A stretch of 64,000 nt of DNA from Anaerolineae bacterium (lineage in GTDB: Bacteria; Chloroflexota; Anaerolineae; Promineifilales; Promineifilaceae): NCBI GenBank assembly GCA_030425205.1, contig JAUIAP010000006.1, positions 62,001-126,000 of the forward strand, in the 5' to 3' direction. Under the pieces are notes generated by a model. That model did no database searches. It had not been told where the DNA came from and worked only from the letters and a program-made list of their open reading frames with translations. Every line of letters starts with the position of its first letter. The stretch's first letter is position 1. The translations under genes and the position numbers were made by a program. This document shows positions 1-7,857 of this stretch, in pieces.

Positions 1-693
1 GGTCGCGCTATTGTGCGTAATCCTGCTGTCTTCTTGATGGACGAACCGCTGTCCAATCTCGACGCAAAGTTGCGCGTAACGGCACGGGCCTTTATTTCAA
101 AGCTGCACAAAGATCTACAGACGACATTCATCTATGTGACGCATGACCAAGTTGAAGCGATGACGATGGGTGACCGTATTGCCGTATTGAAACCGCTGGA
201 AGGTGGCACTGTCCAAACCACTTCTCTGCAGCAGTGTGCAACCCCTCGTGAACTGTATAGTGAGCCAAACAACATTTTTGTTGCTGGATTCATCGGCAGT
301 CCCAGCATGAACTTCTTTGACGCAACATTGGTCAAAGAGGACGGCGACATTTGGATTGATACAGGTGATTTCCGAGTGCAGGCACCACCAGACCGCACCA
401 AGGCATATCAACCGTATGTCGGCAAGAGCGTGACGTTTGGGATTCGTCCTGAGCACATCTACGCACCAGACTATGCACCTCCAATCACGACAAAATCTAA
501 GATTCGTGGTGTGATTGAAGTTGTTGAGCTTTTAGGACATGAGCTGCATATCTATGTCAATTCAGGCGCAAACACGTTTGTGGCAACGATTGATATTCGC
601 GTGCAGGCACAGGTTGATGACCAGATCGATCTGATTATGGACTCCGACAACATGCATCTGTTTGATAAAGACACCGAACAGCGCATTATATAG
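1..693 (+). CDS. ABC transporter ATP-binding protein, MalK/UgpC type (3' part only)
   Basis: This is the C-terminal part of an ATPase that powers a binding-protein-dependent importer, most likely for sugars or glycerol phosphates. The reading frame is open from base 1, so the 5' end lies outside the window. The first visible residues, GRAIVRNP, follow directly after the ABC signature in this family. Next come the Walker B segment VFLMDEPLSNLDAKLR with its D-loop, and the switch histidine in YVTHDQVEAMTMGDRI. The remaining roughly 130 residues form the TOBE/regulatory region of MalK-like proteins, including FGIRPEHI. Membrane partners must lie upstream, outside the window. A strong hairpin terminator follows at once, so this is the last gene of its unit. 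Family assignment is firm; the substrate is unknown. Confidence 0.9.
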   Translation, partial: GRAIVRNPAVFLMDEPLSNLDAKLRVTARAFISKLHKDLQTTFIYVTHDQVEAMTMGDRIAVLKPLEGGTVQTTSLQQCATPRELYSEPNNIFVAGFIGSPSMNFFDATLVKEDGDIWIDTGDFRVQAPPDRTKAYQPYVGKSVTFGIRPEHIYAPDYAPPITTKSKIRGVIEVVELLGHELHIYVNSGANTFVATIDIRVQAQVDDQIDLIMDSDNMHLFDKDTEQRII

Positions 694-719
694 TGTTGGT
701 TTGATTAAGTTTTCTGAGA

Positions 720-746
720 GCCGCTACCAAATGGTAGCGGCTTTTT
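720..746 (+). terminator. Rho-independent terminator after the ABC ATPase
   Basis: A perfect 9-bp stem (GCCGCTACC at 720-728, GGTAGCGGC at 733-741) with a 4-nt AAAT loop is followed by TTTTT. It lies 27 bp past the ABC ATPase stop codon and only 12 bp before the next start codon. Confidence 0.9.
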
Positions 747-758
747 GTTGTAAAGATT

Positions 759-1145
759 ATGGATGCAAAACTAACCGTTGGAGAAAGGTTTCAGTTACAG
801 TTTGTTTGGAAGCTAGAGACAGGAGATTGGCTGAGGGGGGTGTTTTCGGCCGAAATTCTCGCCCTACAACCGCGTGAGGATCGCTACCTCGTTAGCTTAG
901 TCGAATTCATCGGTGGCTGGCAAGAAGATCCCAGCGGGAAGCAGCGACCAAAGGACGCCATGTCGCGGGACTGGTGGGCGCGAATTGTACAGTTGCAGGG
1001 GCGTAAGGTTCAGTTGGCGTATGAGGCGGCCGATGGACGACCACTTTATATGCGTTTGCCAACGTTGACAGGGGAGCATGTCTTCTTTAGACGCTTTGAA
1101 AACAATGAGATGGAACCAGATTCGACGATGGAATCTGGTTCCTAA
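759..1145 (+). CDS. hypothetical protein, 128 aa
   Basis: I do not recognise this protein. It is a soluble, Trp-rich polypeptide of 128 residues with no signal peptide, membrane segment or cysteine motif. Its pattern of short hydrophobic stretches separated by charged turns (FQLQFVWKLETGDWLRGVF, YLVSLVEFIGGWQED, YMRLPTLTGEHVFFRRFE) suggests a small beta-rich fold. It begins just after a terminator, so it must have its own promoter or depend on read-through; the ribosome-binding site is weak (TAAAG before the ATG). Its last codons form half of a hairpin shared with the convergent gene downstream. Coding is supported by an in-frame TCGGCCGA (Ser-Ala-Glu), as in neighbouring genes, and by the fit between the two terminators. 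Confidence 0.6.
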   Translation: MDAKLTVGERFQLQFVWKLETGDWLRGVFSAEILALQPREDRYLVSLVEFIGGWQEDPSGKQRPKDAMSRDWWARIVQLQGRKVQLAYEAADGRPLYMRLPTLTGEHVFFRRFENNEMEPDSTMESGS

Positions 1146-1150
1146 TTATT
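1112..1150. terminator. Bidirectional terminator between convergent genes
   Basis: A perfect 12-bp inverted repeat (GGAACCAGATTC at 1112-1123, GAATCTGGTTCC at 1131-1142) with a 7-nt loop overlaps the end of the 128-aa gene. A/T-rich runs on both sides suit termination in both directions, including for the minus-strand ATP-grasp gene ending at 1150. Confidence 0.7.
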
Positions 1151-2385
1151 TAGACAGGGTTCGAGTGAACCCAATGCCCTAACAATCCACGATAGTGGTT
1201 GATAAAGTGGTCGTGTTCATGGGGTGGGAAGAGCGTCTGAACGGTTTCAATGATGATGTGGTCAAACTCATCTGACTGCGCAAAGTGCCACATAATCTCG
1301 TCGAGATCACCCAACACCGTCGTCTTAAACTCTTCAAACTCATCTTTTTGCAAATGGGCATCAGCCAGTTTTTCATAAGCCTCAAGTTTCTCCCAATATG
1401 ATCGATCTGAATCAGCAATTTCAAACCATGGATCGACGTCCATTGTGATGTGCATTTTGCGCTCGCTGACGGCACAGAAGAGACTCCAGGCAACCAAGGC
1501 CTTCATCGCCCATGGGAAGTAATAGTGCAGACTCGTAATTGCTACATCGGGGGTCGCGTTGGCAAAATCGATGGGCGAGAGAATATCATTTTTGAGAATG
1601 GCCTCGCAGGAGTTGAAATCCCAGCGGAAGAAAGCGTTGATCGTTTTGGTGATGATACGTGCTTCACGGCCTTTTTCGGCCGATAAAAACGCATGGTCGA
1701 TCACATAACGCAAATGCTGTGGCTGACCCGGATCATATTTCATCGTCATGATCTGGGGGCCAAAGCCGAGTGAACGGGTGAATACGTCGAAATCTTCGAT
1801 TCCCGCTTGCAAATGCATCAACATCTGACCAGACTCGTCATATGCTTTGATCAAATCTGCCTCATTCCCAATTCGGCTCACACCGCGCCAGCCGCCACCA
1901 TCGAATGGCTTCATATACAAGGGATAGCCAATTTCATCTGCAATCTGCTTCAAATTAAAGAGATCATGGTAGCGTTTGGCCGTTGTCTGGTACTTCTCAA
2001 CTTTATCAGTTGGGCCCTGCTTCTGCGGAATCATCCATGTCTCAGGAACTTTCAGCCCCAATCGCAGCATCGCCGCATAAGCCGTGTGCTTTTCCATGCT
2101 CTGAAACGTAAATGGATTGTTGAGCATGTACGTGCCATTGACAAACGCGGCCTTCTTCATCCACTCGCGCGGATTAAAATGCCAATATCCAATGCGGTCG
2201 ATCACCACGTTGTAACGTGTCGGCGAATCCAAGCGAAAAGGATGGATCCGCACGCGGTCCATCTCAACGCGATGTGTCTTGCCCCTAAATGTAAAGTCGT
2301 CAGGCAGCCGACGCATTAACCCTTCATACGCACTCGGCCAGTCGTTTTCGTCACCTAATAATAATCCGATTTTCTTTGTTGCCAT
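1150..2385 (-). CDS. ATP-grasp fold protein (carboxylate-amine ligase-like)
   Basis: This 411-aa cytoplasmic protein resembles the ATP-grasp superfamily, which couples ATP to ligation of a carboxylate and an amine or thiol through an acyl phosphate. The N-terminal part (MATKKIGLLLGDENDWPSAY) looks like the Rossmann-like preATP-grasp domain. The middle has the ATP-grasp lysine segment YPLYMKPFDGGGWRGVSRI, and the C-terminal third ends the ATP-binding half with acidic residues (HITMDVDPWFEI) of the kind that bind Mg. The substrate cannot be read from the sequence. The alpha/beta-hydrolase gene upstream on the same strand, 100 bp away, is probably a functional partner. Confidence 0.75.
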   Translation of the reverse strand: MATKKIGLLLGDENDWPSAYEGLMRRLPDDFTFRGKTHRVEMDRVRIHPFRLDSPTRYNVVIDRIGYWHFNPREWMKKAAFVNGTYMLNNPFTFQSMEKHTAYAAMLRLGLKVPETWMIPQKQGPTDKVEKYQTTAKRYHDLFNLKQIADEIGYPLYMKPFDGGGWRGVSRIGNEADLIKAYDESGQMLMHLQAGIEDFDVFTRSLGFGPQIMTMKYDPGQPQHLRYVIDHAFLSAEKGREARIITKTINAFFRWDFNSCEAILKNDILSPIDFANATPDVAITSLHYYFPWAMKALVAWSLFCAVSERKMHITMDVDPWFEIADSDRSYWEKLEAYEKLADAHLQKDEFEEFKTTVLGDLDEIMWHFAQSDEFDHIIIETVQTLFPPHEHDHFINHYRGLLGHWVHSNPV

Positions 2386-2393
2386 CTGCTTTG

Positions 2394-2485
2394 TAGTGGC
2401 TAGTGATTAGCTGCTTGTAATTAGCAAAAAAGGATCGTGTTCGCACATTTTTTGACTAACAATAGGCAACTAGCACCTAGCGATT
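2394..2485. repeat. Imperfect intergenic palindrome built on a CTAGT/TTAGC word
   Basis: The left arm contains GGCTAGTGATTAGCTGCTTG and then AATTAGC plus an A-run. The right arm, read on the other strand, contains GCTAGGTGCTAGTTGCC and then TTGTTAGTC plus an A-run. Together they form a roughly 35-nt imperfect stem around a short centre. It fills nearly the whole gap between the esterase and ATP-grasp genes. Confidence 0.55.
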
Positions 2486-3229
2486 CTATGTAAATGTTTT
2501 CCCTAAATGATACACGACTTGTTTACGCCACCAAGGCCAATCATGTTCCGAGTCGTAACCCCATATGTCTCTTTCGTGGCTAATTCCCTTGTTCGCACAA
2601 ATGTCGGCCAATGCATTTGTTTCCGTAATGCAAACGCCCTCCCATGGCCCTAATCCAACGACCAATGCCAAATGGGTATTTGAACGGACATGATGCAACG
2701 CGCCGCCATCTAGATTGGGAGCAAAAGCGAGTGGATTGTTAAAGTAAACATCTTGTGAATCGCTATCAAATCCAATCAACCCACGCAGATCGTAGCGACC
2801 GCTCATGCACAATGAATAGTGAAAGATATGGGGGTATTTGAGCGCAAAGTTGGCTGCATGATAAGCACCTAGACTACATCCCATCAAGCCAATGCGAATA
2901 TCAGGTGAGTTGCAATCTTGCCGAATTGTAGGCACTAAATCGTTAATGAAGAAGTGTTGGTATAGATTATATACGTGCCCGCGCCATTCGATACTGGCTT
3001 CTTTATTGAGCCACGATTCTTTATCAACGGTTGGTGGACAGTAAACCTTAATCACGCCGCCGTCAATCAGCGGCGTAAGGGCACGGATCATACCGTTGCC
3101 CTCAAAGTCAAAGTATTTTCCACCACCCGATGGAAATGCGATGATGGGAGCACCCATGTGTCCAAAGGCCAAAATATCCATCTCGCGGTTTAATGCGGAA
3201 CTGTAAATTTTTTCGTGTCGTCGTAACAT
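2486..3229 (-). CDS. alpha/beta-hydrolase esterase (putative esterase D/PHB-depolymerase-like)
   Basis: A predicted cytoplasmic serine esterase of about 247 aa. The nucleophile elbow is GCSLGAYHA, a good Gly-x-Ser-x-Gly motif, and the C-terminal GYDSEHDWPWWRKQ supplies the likely catalytic His (and an Asp); this ending is typical of the putative esterase family that includes FrsA/esterase D-like enzymes. The frame is open upstream to 3403, but MLRRHEKIYSSALNREM at 3229 matches the usual N-terminus of the family, so I place the start there; the longer version adds a Cys/His-rich stretch without homology features. The gene is co-oriented with the ATP-grasp gene downstream. Substrate unknown. 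Confidence 0.75.
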   Translation of the reverse strand: MLRRHEKIYSSALNREMDILAFGHMGAPIIAFPSGGGKYFDFEGNGMIRALTPLIDGGVIKVYCPPTVDKESWLNKEASIEWRGHVYNLYQHFFINDLVPTIRQDCNSPDIRIGLMGCSLGAYHAANFALKYPHIFHYSLCMSGRYDLRGLIGFDSDSQDVYFNNPLAFAPNLDGGALHHVRSNTHLALVVGLGPWEGVCITETNALADICANKGISHERDIWGYDSEHDWPWWRKQVVYHLGKTFT

Positions 3230-3450
3230 TTTTGTATCGTGCAATGCGAACACACAAGCTGTGTGACGCTGTCTCATTTCTATCTTGAAAACATTTGGGA
3301 AGTGCAATACCTGCGCGGATCTTTGGGATTTAGTATATCTTATGCAGGTACGATGCGTGTTCTGCGAAGTTATGCCGCCGCTAATGTAACAGAAAGTCGC
3401 CAATTGTTCTTAGAAATTAAACAGTACTAATGATCCTTGAATAATCTATA

Positions 3451-3490
3451 ACAAAAACACCGAACCTCTGTGAGATTCGGTGTTTTTGTT
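3451..3490. terminator. Terminator downstream of recA
   Basis: AAAAACACCGAA (3453-3464) pairs with TTCGGTGTTTTT (3476-3487) around a 10-nt loop. Runs of A before and T after make it usable on both strands; it lies 54 bp past the recA stop codon. Confidence 0.85.
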
Positions 3491-3543
3491 TCGATGCAAT
3501 TGTAGCGATTTAGCGAGGGAGAGCTGGCTATAATCGCTCCAAA

Positions 3544-4620
3544 CTAGTCTGTTTCGACTGCTAACTCCAGTTCATCTGGCTCTTTAGCGGCAACCTCAAT
3601 GTCGAGAATTGGCAGGCCAACTTCCTGACGGATCAGGTTTTCAATTTCACTGGCAATATCGTCATTTTCGCGCAGGAATGTCTTTGCATTTTCGCGCCCT
3701 TGCCCAAGCAACGTTTCGCCATAGCGATAGTAAGCACCACGCTTGTCAACAAAGCCATATTCAACGCCAAGATCAATGATGTCACCTGAGCGAGAGATAC
3801 CCTCATTGTACATAATGTCAAATTCAGCTTCTGTGAACGGCGGCGCAACTTTGTTCTTCTTGACTTTGACGCGCGTGCGGTTGCCGACGACTTCCCCACC
3901 CTGCTTAATCGCCTGAATGCGGCGAATGTCGAGTCGAACAGAAGCGTAGAACTTGAGCGCGTTACCACCAGCCGTTGTTTCGGGGCTACCAAACATCACC
4001 CCAATTTTGCTGCGGAGCTGATTGGTGAAAATGACGGTTGTCTGAGTTTGGCTGATAAACCCGCTCATCTTCCGCAATGCCTGTGACATCAAGCGTGCCT
4101 GTAACCCCATGTGCGAGTCACCCATTTCGCCTTCAATCTCAGCACGTGGCACAAGTGCCGCAACAGAGTCGATGACAACAACGCTAAATGCACCAGAGCG
4201 CACAAGCGTATCCGCAATTTCGAGCGCTTGCTCACCTGTGTCAGGCTGTGAAACAAATAGCTCATCAATGTCTACGCCGATTTTGGCAGCATACAGTGGA
4301 TCGAGGGCGTGTTCCATATCGATGAAAGCACATACGCCACCTCGTTTTTGCGATTCGGCAATCACGTGTTGGCAAAATGTCGTTTTACCAGACGATTCGG
4401 GGCCATAGATCTCAATAACACGTCCATGCGGCAAACCGCCGACACCAAGTGCAATATCAATTGCCAAACCCCCTGTCGGAGTAACATCGACTTGCATATT
4501 ATGGGCTTCGCCCAATTTCATAATAACGCCGTCGCCATACTTCTTAGAAAGGTTGTCGAGTGTGCGTTGTAGGGAGACTTCACGTCCCGATAGTTGATCT
4601 TTTTTCTTGGACTTAGCCAT
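3544..4620 (-). CDS. recA: RecA recombinase
   Basis: RecA forms ATP-dependent filaments on single-stranded DNA, drives strand exchange and triggers LexA self-cleavage. The sequence has the Walker A motif GPESSGKTT, the [10 protein letters not shown] segment, the loop-1 region around [30 protein letters not shown], and loop 2 with [20 protein letters not shown]. The frame extends to 4659, but the ATG at 4620 (MAKSKKKDQ) has a GGCGGAGAAATTGATA ribosome-binding region before it and gives the usual RecA N-terminus of about 358 aa. The tail is acidic, as is normal. Two GAAC-N4-GTTC boxes lie upstream, consistent with SOS control, and a terminator follows, so it is probably monocistronic. Confidence 0.98.
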   Translation of the reverse strand: MAKSKKKDQLSGREVSLQRTLDNLSKKYGDGVIMKLGEAHNMQVDVTPTGGLAIDIALGVGGLPHGRVIEIYGPESSGKTTFCQHVIAESQKRGGVCAFIDMEHALDPLYAAKIGVDIDELFVSQPDTGEQALEIADTLVRSGAFSVVVIDSVAALVPRAEIEGEMGDSHMGLQARLMSQALRKMSGFISQTQTTVIFTNQLRSKIGVMFGSPETTAGGNALKFYASVRLDIRRIQAIKQGGEVVGNRTRVKVKKNKVAPPFTEAEFDIMYNEGISRSGDIIDLGVEYGFVDKRGAYYRYGETLLGQGRENAKTFLRENDDIASEIENLIRQEVGLPILDIEVAAKEPDELELAVETD

Positions 4621-4671
4621 TATCAATTTCTCCGCCAATGACCCACTACTGTCGGCCACGCATTTATTTTT

Positions 4672-4683
4672 GAACGACTGTTC
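4672..4683. promoter_or_regulatory. LexA (DinR-type) SOS box, proximal
   Basis: GAACGACTGTTC fits the Gram-positive-type LexA operator core GAAC-N4-GTTC. It lies 52 bp upstream of the recA ATG, where a repressor would block transcription. Confidence 0.75.
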
Positions 4684-4749
4684 ATTCGAACGATGTGAGC
4701 TGAATTATAGCACGCCCGTTCGCAGTGTCAATACCGAGTTTTTGTATTT

Positions 4750-4761
4750 GAACACGTGTTC
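4750..4761. promoter_or_regulatory. LexA (DinR-type) SOS box, distal
   Basis: GAACACGTGTTC is a perfect palindrome with the GAAC-N4-GTTC core, 78 bp from the first box. It is in the divergent recA/TPR intergenic region and could act on either gene. Confidence 0.65.
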
Positions 4762-4858
4762 ATAATTTCTTGAATGGCTGAAGTAGACGGTTAAGGTTGG
4801 TAAGGGATTTTTGTATCGCAGGTTGCCATGATATGTACGCATAGGTTATGGTTAAAGA

Positions 4859-5722
4859 ATGACTAGAGCATTTGATGAACTTTGGGATTACGCTGATCCA
4901 AGAGCAACGCGGGAGCGATTCTTAGCGGTTCGGCCATCAGTTTCAGCACAGTTGTTGCCCGAACTGCTGACTCAAATCGGCCGAACTTACTCCCTACAAC
5001 GCGACTTCACCTCTGCACACGCCTATCTTGATGAAGCCGATGCGCACATCGACCAGACGCTGCCAATCGCACGAATACGCTCTCTGCTGGAGCGCGGTCG
5101 AACCTTTAACTCGTCGGGCCAGACCGAGCAAGCGTGTACTCTCTTTGAGGAGGCGTTGACGGCCGCAATAAATCATGGGGCAGATGCATATGCAGTCGAT
5201 GCGGCACACATGCTAGGGATAGCCTCATCGCCCGATTCACAATTAACGTGGAACTTGCATGCGCTTGAGTTGGCCCAGAATTCGGCCGATTCCACCGCCC
5301 AAAAATGGCAAGGCTCGCTGCTCAACAATATCGGTTGGACATATTTTGAACGATCAGACTATCCAACCGCCATCAGCTATTTCACGCGCTGTCAACGCTT
5401 TTTTGAACAGTCTGATGAGCTAAATCGCGTATTGATCGCCCGCTGGTCGGTTGCGAAGACACAGCGCATGATGGGGGAGTTGCAGTTGGCACTAGAAGAA
5501 CAACTGGCGATTTTAGCGTTGCGTCAGGAGGCAGGGCTAGCCACTGGCTATACGTTGGAAGAGATTGGGGAGTGTCTGTATGGGTTGGGAAAATCGGCCG
5601 ATGCTGCCCCCTACTTTGCCCAGGCCTATGCCGAACTTTCTCAGGACAATTGGCTGGTTAACAATGAGGCTGACCGACTTAATCGGCTCAAGAAATTGGC
5701 TTATGTGGTCAGTTCAGGATAA
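4859..5722 (+). CDS. Tetratricopeptide-repeat protein
   Basis: A soluble 287-aa alpha-helical protein with several degenerate TPR units. Clear examples are around LLTQIGRTYSLQRDFTSAHAYLDEA, LLNNIGWTYFERSDYPTAISYF and LEEIGECLYGLGKSADAAPYFAQAY, each with the G/Y-A-F-P spacing of TPR helices. Such proteins act as protein-binding scaffolds. No signal peptide, DNA-binding or enzymatic domain is visible. It is divergent from recA and downstream of a LexA-type palindrome, so SOS control is possible but unproven. Its last 22 bp overlap the convergent ITPase-like gene. Confidence 0.8.
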   Translation: MTRAFDELWDYADPRATRERFLAVRPSVSAQLLPELLTQIGRTYSLQRDFTSAHAYLDEADAHIDQTLPIARIRSLLERGRTFNSSGQTEQACTLFEEALTAAINHGADAYAVDAAHMLGIASSPDSQLTWNLHALELAQNSADSTAQKWQGSLLNNIGWTYFERSDYPTAISYFTRCQRFFEQSDELNRVLIARWSVAKTQRMMGELQLALEEQLAILALRQEAGLATGYTLEEIGECLYGLGKSADAAPYFAQAYAELSQDNWLVNNEADRLNRLKKLAYVVSSG

Positions 5723-6237
5723 AGTTCAGGAGCAAGGAATGGGGAAAGTGCATAGGCAACCGCCATCTCAAACTTATCTTGACGCAAGACCAAACCGCCT
5801 GATAATGCGCCGCTGGCTCCCCCTTTCTGAGCTGTATGCGCCTCTTGCAAAATATCGTCCATGACGGGGCCAAGCTCTTCTCCAGCGAATATGCGTTGGG
5901 CAATATGGCTGGGAAGCGGGATTTTGGCAGAACAGGCGATCCCTTCACGCCCATCACGGTGACGGATAACGACCCAACCGAGTAACATCAGGCCGACTGA
6001 TTCGGGATTGACGCCCCCCTCTAGTCCAACACCGAACTGCGCGTCAGGCACGTCGGCAAGGACGGCGATTGCACGATTGCGCGCGCCGTCGATACACTCT
6101 CGATCAGACATCGGCATGGTGGATACACCAGTGGGGACCGATCGGCCGAAAACCTCAACTCCCTCCCACACACGCCCAAACGCCGCCTGTACAGCCGCAA
6201 CTTTTACAGGATTTTTTGAACCAACGACAACCCGCAT
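5701..6237 (-). CDS. yjjX: Inosine/xanthosine triphosphatase (DUF84/YjjX family)
   Basis: This protein belongs to the YjjX family, which hydrolyses non-canonical ITP and XTP so that they are not built into nucleic acids. It begins MRVVVGSKNPVKVAAVQAAF, the typical family N-terminus carrying the phosphate-binding Ser-Lys-Asn-Pro. Further family marks are ECIDGARNRA, FGVGLEGGV and GGASGALSGG. An upstream in-frame ATG at 6252 would add five residues and overlap the regulator gene; the ATG at 6237 gives the classic N-terminus and has AGG nearby. It is co-transcribed with the GbsR-type regulator (1-bp gap). Length of 178 aa is normal. Confidence 0.85.
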   Translation of the reverse strand: MRVVVGSKNPVKVAAVQAAFGRVWEGVEVFGRSVPTGVSTMPMSDRECIDGARNRAIAVLADVPDAQFGVGLEGGVNPESVGLMLLGWVVIRHRDGREGIACSAKIPLPSHIAQRIFAGEELGPVMDDILQEAHTAQKGGASGALSGGLVLRQDKFEMAVAYALSPFLAPELYPELTT

Positions 6238-6238
6238 A

Positions 6239-6775
6239 TTACCTAATCTCAATCTTTGTCACTTCTTCAAAATCAATTCCATTGCTAGAGCCGAGCACGC
6301 TTTCAAGCGCCATGGCTGCAAAGTTGAAAAAGGCTTGCAAATCAATGATGCGTTCAATGTAATAGGCGCGCAGTTCTGCTTCTTCAGGGGTGAGATCAGC
6401 ATCGGCCGATTTCAACGTCTCGACACTCTCAGCTAACACCTGTAACGCCAGATTAACTTCGCGTCGTTCACGCCCATTCAAGACATTGCGAATTACCTTC
6501 CACATGTCAGATTCGGCGACATAGTATTTCTTGCGCTCACCCCGTACCCAATGCTCCTTCGCCATTCCCCAACGCTCCAGCGCACGCATATTCATGCTGA
6601 CAGAGCCTTTACTAATTTTCAGGCCGTTCGCTAGATCATCAAGCGACAACGCTTCAGGCGCCAATAACAACGTCCCGTAGAGGCGCCCCATCACCTCATT
6701 AAACCCAAAAAAACGGGCAAGTCGGCCGAGACCAGCCACTGTACTTTCATTCACTGCAACAAGATTTTCGTGCAT
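6239..6775 (-). CDS. GbsR/MarR-family transcriptional regulator
   Basis: A 178-aa winged-helix repressor-like protein of the GbsR branch of the MarR superfamily. The segment FFGFNEVMGRLYGTLLLAPEALSLDDLANGLKISKGSVSMNMRALERWGMAKE is the characteristic helix-turn-helix, followed by the wing (VRGERKKYYVAESDMW). The C-terminal helices would make the dimer interface. Members of this branch control osmoprotectant, lipid or multidrug genes; here the partner in the operon is the YjjX-type phosphatase. An inverted repeat just upstream is a good candidate for self-regulation. Confidence 0.85.
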   Translation of the reverse strand: MHENLVAVNESTVAGLGRLARFFGFNEVMGRLYGTLLLAPEALSLDDLANGLKISKGSVSMNMRALERWGMAKEHWVRGERKKYYVAESDMWKVIRNVLNGRERREVNLALQVLAESVETLKSADADLTPEEAELRAYYIERIIDLQAFFNFAAMALESVLGSSNGIDFEEVTKIEIR

Positions 6776-6792
6776 GATGCGCTACCCTCTGA

Positions 6793-6814
6793 ACATTCAA
6801 TACGTTTTGAATGT
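6793..6814. promoter_or_regulatory. Candidate operator of the GbsR-type regulator
   Basis: ACATTCAA and TTGAATGT form a perfect 8-bp inverted repeat with a 6-bp spacer, 18 bp upstream of the regulator start codon. Size and position match an autoregulatory winged-helix dimer site. Confidence 0.55.
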
Positions 6815-6917
6815 AGAGTAGCAAGGAAGGGGAGAGAATGCAATGAATTCAGTAGACGCTGGCCTGTTAGATGACGACAGCAATCCCACTGTCATATTAG
6901 ACGGTCACAATACCTGC

Positions 6918-7697
6918 TTATCGGAAGTGTGCGAGCGGACCATGTCCCTCGCCTAGCTCCCAATTTTTGGCACGTTCAAGTGCTGCGTGGGTAAATTCTG
7001 TGCCAAATTCAATGGCGTTGTAGAGGGAATCACCGTGTGCTAGGCGTGTGGCGATGGCGGCTGCGAGCGTGTCACCGCTACCATGAACGTTAAACGTCTC
7101 GATGCGCGGCATGGGATAGTAGCTGAATGATCCATCGTATAGAATGTTGACCTTCTCATCATCCTTAAGAAACCCCGTTATCAACACGGCCGCTGCGCCA
7201 TCAGAGTGGATTACTTCGGCCGCTTCACGTGCATCATCTAAGTCGATGATCGGGACATTTGAGAGCAATTCCGCTTCCGCAGGGTTGGGTGTCACCACCG
7301 TTGCCAGTGGATATAGATGTTGCCGATATGCCTCAATAATATCCTCATCAAACATAGGGTAGCGATATTGGTTCACTAGCACAGGATCGACAACAAGCGG
7401 GATGCGACTGTGTATTTGACTTGCAATCGCCTCGATCAAATCTCTGCGCCCAAGAAAGCCCGTTTTTGCGGCATCCAAACCGTAATCAGACATGACGGCG
7501 GCGAGTTGGGCAGAGAGGAATTCGGCCGAAAGCCACTCCACCTGTTCAACCCCCAAACTGTTCTGCGCCGTCACCGCCGTCAGTGCACTCATCCCGTGCA
7601 CGCCAAGCATCGTCCATGTTTTTAGGTCAGCTTGAATTCCGGCTGCGCCTCCGCTGTCACTGCCGCCAATTGTGAGAAGTATTTTAGGTGAGGTCAT
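6918..7697 (-). CDS. thiD: Hydroxymethylpyrimidine/phosphomethylpyrimidine kinase
   Basis: ThiD phosphorylates HMP and then HMP-phosphate to HMP-PP, the pyrimidine half of thiamine diphosphate. The protein starts with TIGGSDSGGAAGIQADLKT, the ThiD substrate and phosphate loop. It continues with MLGVHGMSALTAVTAQNS, the DPVLV segment, TPNPAEAELL and the anion-hole region NVHGSGDTLAAAIAT near the C-terminus. Length (259 aa) is standard. No other thiamine gene is in the window and no TPP riboswitch is seen upstream, so it probably acts as a scattered salvage or biosynthesis gene. Confidence 0.95.
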   Translation of the reverse strand: MTSPKILLTIGGSDSGGAAGIQADLKTWTMLGVHGMSALTAVTAQNSLGVEQVEWLSAEFLSAQLAAVMSDYGLDAAKTGFLGRRDLIEAIASQIHSRIPLVVDPVLVNQYRYPMFDEDIIEAYRQHLYPLATVVTPNPAEAELLSNVPIIDLDDAREAAEVIHSDGAAAVLITGFLKDDEKVNILYDGSFSYYPMPRIETFNVHGSGDTLAAAIATRLAHGDSLYNAIEFGTEFTHAALERAKNWELGEGHGPLAHFR

Positions 7698-7857
7698 TCT
7701 GTGATTCCATCAAATAGAGTTTTTAGAATCGGCAATTGTAACAGAACTATCAATGCCGCGTAAACGTTTTATGAGTGGCTTAAATAGGAAGGAATGGACA
7801 CATTCACGAACGTGTATAGTGTATTCAGATTCGCCGTATCATTAAAGAGAGCGTACT

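Noticed and set aside
3239..3430. Open frame of 63 codons on the plus strand opposite the esterase upstream region
   Set aside because: No ribosome-binding site and no codon pattern like the neighbouring genes; likely chance.
5701..5722. Overlapping convergent gene ends (also at 17067-17087)
   Set aside because: Small 3' overlaps are common in compact genomes and need no special explanation.
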